From Clostridia bacterium (GTDB taxonomy: Bacteria > Bacillota > Clostridia > TANB77 > CAG-508): 64,000 bases of DNA. The position numbers and the translations under genes were made by a program. A model generated the notes under the pieces. The model was not told the DNA's origin. It searched no databases and worked only from the letters and a program-made list of their open reading frames with translations. The stretch spans positions 1 through 64,000 of the forward strand of contig JAFWMA010000002.1 in assembly GCA_017510825.1 (NCBI GenBank), given 5' to 3'. This document shows, in pieces, positions 56,379-64,000 of this stretch (the first letter of the stretch is position 1; every line of letters starts with the position of its first letter).

Positions 56379-56414
56379 TAGCATATTTACATATTTATGT
56401 AAATATGCTATAAT
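56379..56414 (+). promoter_or_regulatory. Promoter embedded in a perfect 14-bp palindrome
   Basis: TAGCATATTTACAT (56379-56392) and ATGTAAATATGCTA (56397-56410) form a perfect dyad around ATTT. The -35 TTTACA (56386-56391) and -10 TATAAT (56409-56414), 17 nt apart, lie inside or on its edge. It can act as terminator for yqeG or operator for the next gene. Confidence 0.65.
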
Positions 56415-56458
56415 TGTTTTAAGGTGCTACAAAGATCAAATCCGAAATTGGAGGAGAT

Positions 56459-56971
56459 ATGTCAATCGATACAGCTTATGTCGATTATACAAAAGACAAT
56501 AAAAGGAGAATCAAAGACCACATCCAAAAGTTTCGTGATACTAAATGGGGGAATATTCCCAATCATCTAAAAGAAGAGATGGAAGAGGAACTTTTCTACA
56601 TCGATGATGATGAAGAACCTGAAGAAACCATAGAAGAATACTACATCACCGAACTTGAAGAGCAAGATTACTATGACGAAGATGATAACGATGACTATGA
56701 TGATGAGTATGACGAGTATGGTTATTGGTATGATTCATTTCCAAATTATAGTTGGGACTACGGATGTGAATCAGACTATGATGATGACGACCTTATTTTC
56801 TATGACTACGACTATGATGATTACGACGACTACGATTCTCAAGCCCAAGCAGAATTTGAGGCAAAAATTGAGGAACAAGAGAGAGCAGAATACTATGCTG
56901 AAAGGTTTCGAGGCACAAAGTGGTGTATGCCTCGGAGCTTAAGAAAAGAGTATGAAGACGAACTTTACTGA
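56459..56971 (+). CDS. Asp/Tyr-rich protein with a motif duplicated at both ends
   Basis: A 170-residue, extremely acidic protein. The N-terminal KFRDTKWGNIPNHLKEEMEE (about 24-43) is repeated near the C-terminus as RFRGTKWCMPRSLRKEYEDE. Between them lies a 75-residue tract of Asp, Glu and Tyr (EYDEYGYWYDSFPNYSWDYG and similar). No signal or TM segment. No family recognised. The duplicated FR-TKW-(P) unit could bind the same partner twice with the acidic linker as DNA mimic or metal sink (speculative). It has its own promoter and a GC-rich terminator. Confidence 0.6.
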   Translation: MSIDTAYVDYTKDNKRRIKDHIQKFRDTKWGNIPNHLKEEMEEELFYIDDDEEPEETIEEYYITELEEQDYYDEDDNDDYDDEYDEYGYWYDSFPNYSWDYGCESDYDDDDLIFYDYDYDDYDDYDSQAQAEFEAKIEEQERAEYYAERFRGTKWCMPRSLRKEYEDELY

Positions 56972-56980
56972 AATACTCTA

Positions 56981-57022
56981 ACCAGGTGGGGAGTTGCCTT
57001 TATGGCGACTCCCCATCTGGCA
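56981..57022 (+). terminator. GC-rich terminator
   Basis: CCAGGTGGGGAGTTGCC pairs with GGCGACTCCCCATCTGG around a short loop, directly after the Asp/Tyr-rich gene. Confidence 0.8.
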
Positions 57023-57067
57023 CATAAAAAAATCTCAAATAAAAATCAAAAAAATTCCAAAAAATCA

Positions 57068-57109
57068 TTGACTTTTACTTAAAAAGCTTGTATACTTATT
57101 ATAAGTATA
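57068..57109 (+). promoter_or_regulatory. rpoBC promoter with palindrome at -10
   Basis: TTGACT (57068-57073) and TATACT (57091-57096) are 17 nt apart. TATACTTAT-T-ATAAGTATA (57091-57109) is a perfect dyad covering the -10 box. Confidence 0.6.
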
Positions 57110-57141
57110 TTTTGTACGAATAAAATCTAGAGGGCTAATAG

Positions 57142-57225
57142 ATGATGAATTTCGTAATCGGTAAGTAATTGAATAATATTATAAAACAGGTAAAATCGAT
57201 AAATCTATCGGTTTACCTTTTTTTG
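57142..57225 (+). promoter_or_regulatory. rpoB leader: mini-ORF and attenuator-like terminator
   Basis: A possible 8-codon ORF (MMNFVIGK, 57142-57168) is followed by a hairpin GGTAAAATCGATA/TATCGGTTTACC (57189-57217) with a T-run. GGTAAG within the mini-ORF could pair with the TTTACC arm as an alternative. A further stem TTTTATAGCT/AGCTATAAAA lies at about 57288-57317. This resembles an attenuator ahead of rpoB. No ribosomal protein gene precedes rpoB here. Confidence 0.5.
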
Positions 57226-57399
57226 CCTTCTAATTTTGTTTACGTAAATTTTTAAGAAGAAGAATTACATATTAAAAGATTATGATTTTTTATAGCTATA
57301 GAGCAGGAGCTATAAAAAGTTATAAAAACTTAAATACTGTAAGAGGGGCTTCTAAAAAAAAGATATACTTCTGCTTAAAAAAATAAGGAGGTCATATCT

Positions 57400-60300
57400 T
57401 TGGTAAAGGTAAAAGATGTAAAACACGAAAAAACCACACGTAAATCTTTCTCTAAAATAGGCGATTTTATAGAAATGCCTAACTTGATAAAAGTTCAAAG
57501 AGATTCTTACGAGTGGTTTCTTAACGAAGGATTAGGAGAAGTGTTAAGAGAAGTTTCTCCTATAATTGACTACTCAGAAAATTTAGTCCTAGACTTTTTA
57601 AATTACCGTATGGAGGAAACACCTAAGTATACTGTAGAAGAAGCAAAAGAAAGAGATGTTACATATGCTACAAAACTACATGTAAATGTTCGTTTATTTA
57701 ACCGCGAAACAGGTGAAATTAAAGAACAAGAAATTTACTTAGGAGATTTTCCATTAATGACAAAAACTGGAACATTTGTTATTAATGGTGCAGAAAGAGT
57801 TATTGTAAGCCAATTAGTTCGTTCACCAAGTTGTTACTATGCAAAAACATTGGATACAAAAACAGGAAAAAATCTTTTAACGTCAACAGTTATGCCACTT
57901 AGAGGCGCATGGCTAGAATATGAAACAGACAACAATGATATTTTCTATGTTAGAGTAGACAGAACAAGAAAAATTCCAATTACAACTTTGTTAAGAGCAA
58001 TTGGAATTGAAAGTGATGACCAAATATTAGCCCTATTTGGTGATGAACACTTAATCAAAACAACATTAGAAAAAGATCCAGTAAAAACAGTAGATGAAGC
58101 CCTTATTGAGATTTATAAAAAATTAAGACCAGGAGAATTACCAACAGTTGAAGCTGCCCAAACTTTGTTTGAAAGATTATTTTTCGATTCAAAAAGATAT
58201 GATTTAGCTAAAGTTGGAAGACATAAGTTTGATGGAAAACTTAGCTTAGCTACAAGAATTACAGGTCAAGAAGCATACGACACAATTTCAGATCCAGCAA
58301 CAGGAGAAATCTTTGTAGAAAAAGACGAAAAAATAACTGAAGAAGTTGCTACAGCAATTCAAAATTCAGGAATCAACAGTGTTAATATTAAATGTGGAGA
58401 ATCATTTATAAAAGTTATTGGAAACGGTACTGTTGATATAAATAATTTCGTAGATATTGATTTAAGTGATTTACATATTAAGGAGTTAGTAAATTACGAT
58501 GTTTTAAAAGATATTTTAGAACATACTGAAAAGGAAAAATTACACGATGAAATTAAAGAAAGAATGAGCGAACTAGTTTCAAAACATATTACCAACGAAG
58601 ACATCATTGCTTCAATCAGCTACCTATTAAACTTATATCATGGATTAGGAACAATTGATGATATAGATCATTTAGGAAACAGACGTGTAAGATGTGTAGG
58701 GGAATTATTACAAAACCAATTTAGAATTGGTTTAGCAAGACTTGAAAGAGTTGTTCGTGAGAGAATGACAATTCAAGACTTAGATTCAATAACTCCACAA
58801 GCACTTATCAACACAAAACCTATTACATCAGCAATTAGAGAATTTTTCGGAAGCTCTCAATTGTCACAATTTATGGATCAAACAAACCCATTATCAGAAT
58901 TAACACATAAAAGAAGGATTTCAGCATTAGGACCTGGTGGTCTTACAAGAGAAAGAGCAGGATTTGAGGTTAGAGATATCCATTATACACACTATGGAAG
59001 ACTTTGTCCTGTTGAATCACCAGAAGGACCAAATATTGGACTAATTTCAGCACTTTGCTCATTTGCTAGAATTAATGAATATGGATTTGTAGAAACTCCA
59101 TATAGAAAGATTGATAAGAAAACAGGAAAAGTTACTGACCAAGTTGACTACCTATCAGCAGATATAGAAGACAAATATTCAATAGGTCAAGCAACAGAAC
59201 CACTTGATAAAAATGGAAGATTGGCTAATAAAAAAGTTAAAGTTAGACAAGTAACAGAATTTAAAGAAATTCCAGCTAATCAAGTAGATTATATTGAAAT
59301 CTCCCCAAGAGAACTAGTATCTGTTGCTGCAGCAATGATACCATTCTTAGAGCATGACGATGTAAAGCGTTCTCTAATGGGATCAAACATGCAACGTCAA
59401 GCAGTACCACTACTAAAAACAGAAGCTCCAATAGTTGGAACAGGTATGGAATACAGAGCAGCAAAAGACTCTGGAATTACTGTAGTTGCAAAAGAAGATG
59501 GAGTAGTTTCAAAAGTTACTGGTGATGAAATCCAAATCATAAATAAAAAGAAAGAAACAGAAACATACCACTTATTAAAATTTAAGAGAACCAACGGTGG
59601 AACTTGTATAAATCAAAAATCAATTGTATCAGTTGGTGAAAAAGTTAAAGCAGGAGATACTATTGCAGATGGACCAGCAACAGACAACGGAGAAATGGCT
59701 TTGGGAAGAAATGCATTAATTGCTTTCTCGACTTGGGAAGGATATAACTTTGAGGATGCGGTATTAATCAGTGAAAGACTTGTAAAAGATGATGTATATA
59801 CTTCAATTCACATTGAAGAATATAGTAGTGAATGTCGTGATACAAAGTTAGGACCAGAAGAAATTACAAGAGACATTCCAAATGTTGGCGAAGATGCACT
59901 GAAAGATTTAGATGAAGATGGAATTATAAGAATAGGTGCAGAAGTTAGACCAGGAGATGTATTAGTTGGTAAAGTTACTCCAAAGGGAGAAACAGAGTTA
60001 ACAGCTGAGGAAAGATTACTAAGAGCAATTTTTGGTGAGAAATCAAGAGAAGTTAGAGATACATCACTAAGAGTACCGCATGGTGAGGCAGGAACAGTTG
60101 TAGATGTAAAAGTATTTACTAGAGAGAATTCAGATGAATTAGGACCTGGAGTTAATGAAGTAATTAGAGTATATATAGCAACAAAGAGAAAAATATCAGT
60201 TGGAGATAAAATGTCTGGACGTCACGGTAACAAAGGTGTTATTTCAAGAATACTTCCTGAAGAAGATATGCCATTCTTGCCAGATGGAACACCAGTAGAT

Positions 60301-61149
60301 ATAGTATTAAACCCAATGGGTGTACCATCTCGTATGAACCTAGGTCAAGTTCTAGAAGTTCACCTTGGTATGGCAGCAAGAGCTTTAGGGTGGAAGGTTG
60401 AAACACCAGTTTTTGATGGTGCAAAAGATACAGAGATTCAAGAATTACTAAAAAAGGCAGGATTAAGCGAAGATGGTAAAACAATAGTATATGATGGTAG
60501 AACAGGTGAACCATTTGACCATCCTATTACAGTAGGAGTTATGTATATGTTAAAACTTCACCACTTAGTTGATGACAAGATTCACGCTCGTTCAACTGGA
60601 CCATACTCACTAGTAACACAACAACCTCTTGGAGGAAAAGCTCAGTTTGGTGGACAAAGATTTGGTGAAATGGAAGTTTGGGCTCTAGAAGCTTATGGTG
60701 TAGCATATACACTTCAAGAAATGATTACAACAAAATCAGATGATGTTGTTGGGCGTGTTAAAACATATGAAGCTATTGTTAAGGGTGAAAATATTCCAAA
60801 ACCAGGAATACCAGAAGGATTCAAAGTTTTAGTAAAAGAACTTCAAGCACTAGGATTAGATATAGGACTATACAATGACAATGGAGGAGAAATAGAGCTT
60901 AAAGAAGACATCGAAGATGCAGTAGATTTTAATCAAATAAATGATATCAAGATTGATAGTAATGAAATTATAGATGAGAAAGAACTAAAAAGCGGATACA
61001 CTGAAACTGATGAAGACTCAGAGGAAGATGAAGAACTAGAAGGAATAGAAGATGATTCTATTGAAGACGGTGATGAAATATTTGAAGAACTACCAGAAGA
61101 TGCAGATGATGAGCTACTTAAAGATGACATTGAAGAAGATTTTGAGTAA
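57400..61149 (+). CDS. rpoB: DNA-directed RNA polymerase subunit beta
   Basis: A 1249-residue core polymerase subunit. The rifampicin pocket reads [20 protein letters not shown] followed by [10 protein letters not shown], with the Asp, His and Ser of rifampicin-sensitive enzymes. Later: [26 protein letters not shown] and [25 protein letters not shown]. The last about 70 residues are an acidic Asp/Glu tail, longer than in many relatives. Start TTG after AAGGAGGT (7 nt). Forms the active centre with rpoC, next in line. Confidence 0.99.
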   Translation: MVKVKDVKHEKTTRKSFSKIGDFIEMPNLIKVQRDSYEWFLNEGLGEVLREVSPIIDYSENLVLDFLNYRMEETPKYTVEEAKERDVTYATKLHVNVRLFNRETGEIKEQEIYLGDFPLMTKTGTFVINGAERVIVSQLVRSPSCYYAKTLDTKTGKNLLTSTVMPLRGAWLEYETDNNDIFYVRVDRTRKIPITTLLRAIGIESDDQILALFGDEHLIKTTLEKDPVKTVDEALIEIYKKLRPGELPTVEAAQTLFERLFFDSKRYDLAKVGRHKFDGKLSLATRITGQEAYDTISDPATGEIFVEKDEKITEEVATAIQNSGINSVNIKCGESFIKVIGNGTVDINNFVDIDLSDLHIKELVNYDVLKDILEHTEKEKLHDEIKERMSELVSKHITNEDIIASISYLLNLYHGLGTIDDIDHLGNRRVRCVGELLQNQFRIGLARLERVVRERMTIQDLDSITPQALINTKPITSAIREFFGSSQLSQFMDQTNPLSELTHKRRISALGPGGLTRERAGFEVRDIHYTHYGRLCPVESPEGPNIGLISALCSFARINEYGFVETPYRKIDKKTGKVTDQVDYLSADIEDKYSIGQATEPLDKNGRLANKKVKVRQVTEFKEIPANQVDYIEISPRELVSVAAAMIPFLEHDDVKRSLMGSNMQRQAVPLLKTEAPIVGTGMEYRAAKDSGITVVAKEDGVVSKVTGDEIQIINKKKETETYHLLKFKRTNGGTCINQKSIVSVGEKVKAGDTIADGPATDNGEMALGRNALIAFSTWEGYNFEDAVLISERLVKDDVYTSIHIEEYSSECRDTKLGPEEITRDIPNVGEDALKDLDEDGIIRIGAEVRPGDVLVGKVTPKGETELTAEERLLRAIFGEKSREVRDTSLRVPHGEAGTVVDVKVFTRENSDELGPGVNEVIRVYIATKRKISVGDKMSGRHGNKGVISRILPEEDMPFLPDGTPVDIVLNPMGVPSRMNLGQVLEVHLGMAARALGWKVETPVFDGAKDTEIQELLKKAGLSEDGKTIVYDGRTGEPFDHPITVGVMYMLKLHHLVDDKIHARSTGPYSLVTQQPLGGKAQFGGQRFGEMEVWALEAYGVAYTLQEMITTKSDDVVGRVKTYEAIVKGENIPKPGIPEGFKVLVKELQALGLDIGLYNDNGGEIELKEDIEDAVDFNQINDIKIDSNEIIDEKELKSGYTETDEDSEEDEELEGIEDDSIEDGDEIFEELPEDADDELLKDDIEEDFE

Positions 61150-61394
61150 AAGTAAACCATTTGTAAAAATGTTAAACATATACAATACAGTCCAAGCAGC
61201 AACAAAACGCAGTGCGAATGGAAGCGATGTATAGCCGAGTCGACCATCAAGGACAAATGGTAAATGTTTAACATTGAAACAAACAATTGAATAACGCAAA
61301 TCTTATATAAAAGCATTACAACAGTGATTTGTTCAGCGGTGTAAATGTTTTTAATAAAAAGATTGCGACAAAAATTTAAAGGGAGGCAAATTTA
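61150..61394 (+). other. Long rpoB-rpoC spacer with crossing inverted repeats
   Basis: A 245-nt gap, no gene. ACCATTTGT (61156-61164) can pair with ACAAATGGT (61253-61261); ATGTTAAACAT (61169-61179) can pair with ATGTTTAACAT (61264-61274). The order of the arms means that the two stems cross, so they are mutually exclusive or form a pseudoknot. The middle (61200-61255) is richer in G+C. Confidence 0.5.
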
Positions 61395-64000
61395 GTGGAC
61401 GATATATCAAATTTAAGTCAAATAAAGATAAGTTTAGCTTCAGATGAGAAAATAAGAGAATGGTCAAAGGGTGAAGTTAAGAAACCAGAAACCATTAATT
61501 ATAGAACACTAAAACCAGAAAAAGATGGTCTATTTTGTGAAAGAATATTTGGACCAGTAAAAGACTGGGAATGTCATTGTGGAAAATATAAAAGAATTAG
61601 ATACAAAGGTGTTGTATGCGACAGATGTGGAGTTGAAGTAACAAAATCAAAAGTTAGACGTGAAAGAATGGGACACATCGAATTAGCTGCACCAGTAGCA
61701 CATATTTGGTATTTTAAAGGAATTCCAAATAGGATAGCATTAATACTTAATGTATCACCAAAAGCAATTGAAAGAGTGGTATACTTTGCATCATATATTG
61801 TTACTGATAAAGGCTCATCAGGACTAGAAAAATGTCAAATTATATCTGAAAGAGAATATCATGAAGCAGTTGAAAAATATGGGGAAGGCTCTTTCAAAGC
61901 TGAGATGGGAGCAGAAGCTCTAGGAAAATTACTTCAAGAAGTAGACATAGAAAAATTATCAAAGAAATTACAAAAAGAACTTGAAAAGGCAAGTGAGCAA
62001 AAAAAGGTAAAACTAATAAAAAGACTAGATACAGTTGATGCATTTAGAAAATCTAACAACAAACCAGAATGGATGGTTATGAATGTTATTCCTGTTATTC
62101 CACCAGACTTAAGACCGATGGTACAATTAGATGGTGGTAGATTCGCAACATCAGACTTAAATGATTTATATAGAAGGGTAATTAACAGAAATAACAGATT
62201 AAAAAGATTATTAGAATTAGGAGCACCAGAAATTATTGTAAGAAACGAAAAACGTATGTTACAAGAATCTGTAGATGCACTAATAGACAATAGCAGACGT
62301 GGAAGACCAGTTACTGGAGCTGGTGGTAGAGCATTAAAATCTCTATCAGATATGCTAAAAGGTAAACAAGGTAGATTCCGTCAAAACTTACTTGGAAAAC
62401 GTGTTGATTATTCTGGACGTTCAGTTATTGTAGTTGGACCAGAACTTAAAATTTACCAATGCGGTGTTCCAAAAGAAATGGCAGTTGAATTATTCAAACC
62501 ATTTGTAATGAAAGAATTATGTGCGAGAAACTTAGCTCACAACATAAAAAATGCCAAAAGAATGGTTGAAAGATTAGACCCATCAGTATGGGAAGTTTTA
62601 GAAGATGTAATAAAAGATCACCCTGTAATGTTAAACCGTGCTCCAACACTTCATAGACTAGGTATTCAATCATTTGAACCAGTACTAGTAGAAGGTAGAG
62701 CAATAAAATTACACCCACTAGTTTGTACAGCATTTAATGCTGACTTCGATGGTGACCAAATGGCTATACACTTACCATTGTCACTAGAGGCTCAAGCAGA
62801 ATCAAGATATCTAATGCTATCAACAAACAATCTATTAAAACCAACCGATGGAGCACCAATTACAGAACCATCTCAAGATATGATTCTTGGAGCATATTAT
62901 TTAACAATGGATGCAGAGATTGAAGAAGGAGATACAGAAGAAGATATTGAAAGAAAAGGTACTTTAGGACAAGGAAAATACTTCTCTTCAGTTGAAGAAG
63001 CTGAAATGGCATATGAAAACAAAGATATTGGTGTTCATGCTAAAATTCACGTTAGAATGTCTGAAATAAATGAAGCGGGAATTGAAGTGGATCATGCAAT
63101 CATTGAAACTACTGTAGGTAGAATTATCTATAATAAGGGAATTCCACAAGATTTAGGATTTGTTGATAGAAGCAAAAAAGCGAATAAATTTAAATTAGAA
63201 ATTGAATTTCCAACAAAGAAAAAAGAATTAAAACAAATCATTGGAAAGTGTATTAATGTTCACGGACTAGACAGAACTGCAGAATTACTAGATTATATCA
63301 AACAAACAGGTTATAGCTATTGTACAACTGCAGGTATGACCGTATCAATTGATGATGTTAAAGTACCAGATGCTAAAAAAGACTTATTAGAGCAAGGACA
63401 AAAAGATATAGACAACATTACAATGCAGTATCAGCGTGGATTAATAACAGATAACGAGCGTTATACAAGTGTTATTAAGATTTGGGAGAAAGTTACAAAC
63501 GACGTTGCTAAAGAAATGCAAGATAACTTTGAAGAAACAAACCCAATTTATATGATGTCTAAATCAGGAGCACGTGGTAATGTTAGCCAGTTAAGACAAG
63601 TAGCAGGTATGCGTGGGCTTATGGCAAGCACAACTGGTAAAACAGTTGAAATACCAATTAAATCATCATTCCGTGAAGGGCTAGATTCACTAGAATACTT
63701 TATTTCAGCCCATGGTGCTCGTAAAGGACTTTCAGATACAGCCCTTAGAACAGCTGACTCAGGGTACCTAACAAGAAGATTAGTTGATGTATCTCAAGAT
63801 ATAATTATTAGAGAAGATGACTGTGGAGTTGAAGAAGGATTAGAAGTATATGCAATAAAAGATGGAAATCAAGTTATTGAACCATTGCAAGAAAGATTAA
63901 TTGGAAGATACCCACTAGAAGATATTAAAAATCCAAAAACTGGAGAAATAATTTGTGACATAGAACATCTTATTTCAGAAAAAGAAGCAGACGAAATAGT
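61395..64000 (+). CDS. rpoC: DNA-directed RNA polymerase subunit beta' (5' part)
   Basis: The gene runs off the window; 868 codons are seen. Start GTG after GGGAGGC. The zinc-binding motif near the N-terminus is [20 protein letters not shown] (about 57-76); NADFDGDQ at about 448-455 holds the catalytic Asp triad for Mg(II). [14 protein letters not shown] and the bridge helix region ([20 protein letters not shown], trigger loop beginning with [15 protein letters not shown]) follow. No lesion seen. Confidence 0.98.
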   Translation, partial: MDDISNLSQIKISLASDEKIREWSKGEVKKPETINYRTLKPEKDGLFCERIFGPVKDWECHCGKYKRIRYKGVVCDRCGVEVTKSKVRRERMGHIELAAPVAHIWYFKGIPNRIALILNVSPKAIERVVYFASYIVTDKGSSGLEKCQIISEREYHEAVEKYGEGSFKAEMGAEALGKLLQEVDIEKLSKKLQKELEKASEQKKVKLIKRLDTVDAFRKSNNKPEWMVMNVIPVIPPDLRPMVQLDGGRFATSDLNDLYRRVINRNNRLKRLLELGAPEIIVRNEKRMLQESVDALIDNSRRGRPVTGAGGRALKSLSDMLKGKQGRFRQNLLGKRVDYSGRSVIVVGPELKIYQCGVPKEMAVELFKPFVMKELCARNLAHNIKNAKRMVERLDPSVWEVLEDVIKDHPVMLNRAPTLHRLGIQSFEPVLVEGRAIKLHPLVCTAFNADFDGDQMAIHLPLSLEAQAESRYLMLSTNNLLKPTDGAPITEPSQDMILGAYYLTMDAEIEEGDTEEDIERKGTLGQGKYFSSVEEAEMAYENKDIGVHAKIHVRMSEINEAGIEVDHAIIETTVGRIIYNKGIPQDLGFVDRSKKANKFKLEIEFPTKKKELKQIIGKCINVHGLDRTAELLDYIKQTGYSYCTTAGMTVSIDDVKVPDAKKDLLEQGQKDIDNITMQYQRGLITDNERYTSVIKIWEKVTNDVAKEMQDNFEETNPIYMMSKSGARGNVSQLRQVAGMRGLMASTTGKTVEIPIKSSFREGLDSLEYFISAHGARKGLSDTALRTADSGYLTRRLVDVSQDIIIREDDCGVEEGLEVYAIKDGNQVIEPLQERLIGRYPLEDIKNPKTGEIICDIEHLISEKEADEI

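Overview
The DNA is strongly AT-rich, uses AGGAGG-type ribosome binding sites and sigma-A-type promoters, and carries rpoB and rpoC, a CIRCE-controlled hsp20, trmL, yqeG and cdd. This fits a Bacillota chromosome, most likely an uncultured gut-type Clostridia. No species can be named from the sequence alone.

Layout. (1) 1-9.2 kb: the 3' part of a tRNA-Met-like sequence at the left edge, a truncated-looking hypothetical gene, a methylthiotransferase-like radical SAM protein with a small basic partner, and an orphan trpB. The trpB is preceded by a Trp-codon leader peptide and a classical attenuator. Several accessory genes follow (a GNAT-GNAT-DUF402 fusion, a membrane protein, a P-loop kinase, an HD protein), separated by copies of a palindromic repeat with a GTGTCCCC core. 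(2) 9.3-17.4 kb: a cell-envelope module with a different, more GC-rich style. It has two substrate-binding/OmpA fusion proteins, an ABC permease and ATPase, a two-TM XpaC-like protein, a VWA lipoprotein, and a convergent TelA-family gene. (3) 17.6-34.3 kb: a RAYT (Y1) transposase element next to a truncated DnaC-like gene, then a defence island. The island holds type I restriction-modification (hsdM, hsdS, hsdR) with AbiH and two unknown genes inserted, an MqsR-like toxin with an MqsA/Panacea antitoxin, and an undescribed three-gene cassette (two membrane proteins and a DUF3800-like protein). It ends in remnants: an 18-nt copy of the tRNA-Met-like sequence and a DUF4143 ATPase broken by one stop codon. 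(4) 34.3-50.6 kb: stress and redox genes: hsp20, mntP, and a LysR-controlled flavodoxin/cyclophilin-like/DUF4405 operon with a broken flavodoxin gene. These are followed by a Cys-nucleophile hydrolase, an HxlR regulator, a Zn-macrodomain/DUF1848/SirTM ADP-ribosylation operon, many gene remnants (YafQ toxin, HNH-repeat protein, trpB 3' end), a pentapeptide-repeat protein, a flavin reductase and cytidine deaminase. (5) 50.6-64 kb: ion homeostasis (CDF exporter, NhaP-type antiporter, TrkA), trmL, yqeG, a strange Asp/Tyr-rich protein with a duplicated end motif, then rpoB and the 5' part of rpoC, which runs off the window.

How it works together. The right end is core genome; the left 50 kb is mostly accessory DNA with many single-gene cassettes, decayed genes and palindromic repeats. 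Best candidates for new biology: the SBP-OmpA/ABC/XpaC/VWA/TelA module, the trp attenuator in a Clostridia-like genome, the three-gene DUF3800 cassette, the small GC-richer monocistronic genes with palindromic promoters and strong terminators, and the Asp/Tyr-rich duplicated-motif protein. Functional names rest on motifs read by eye; no database search was run.
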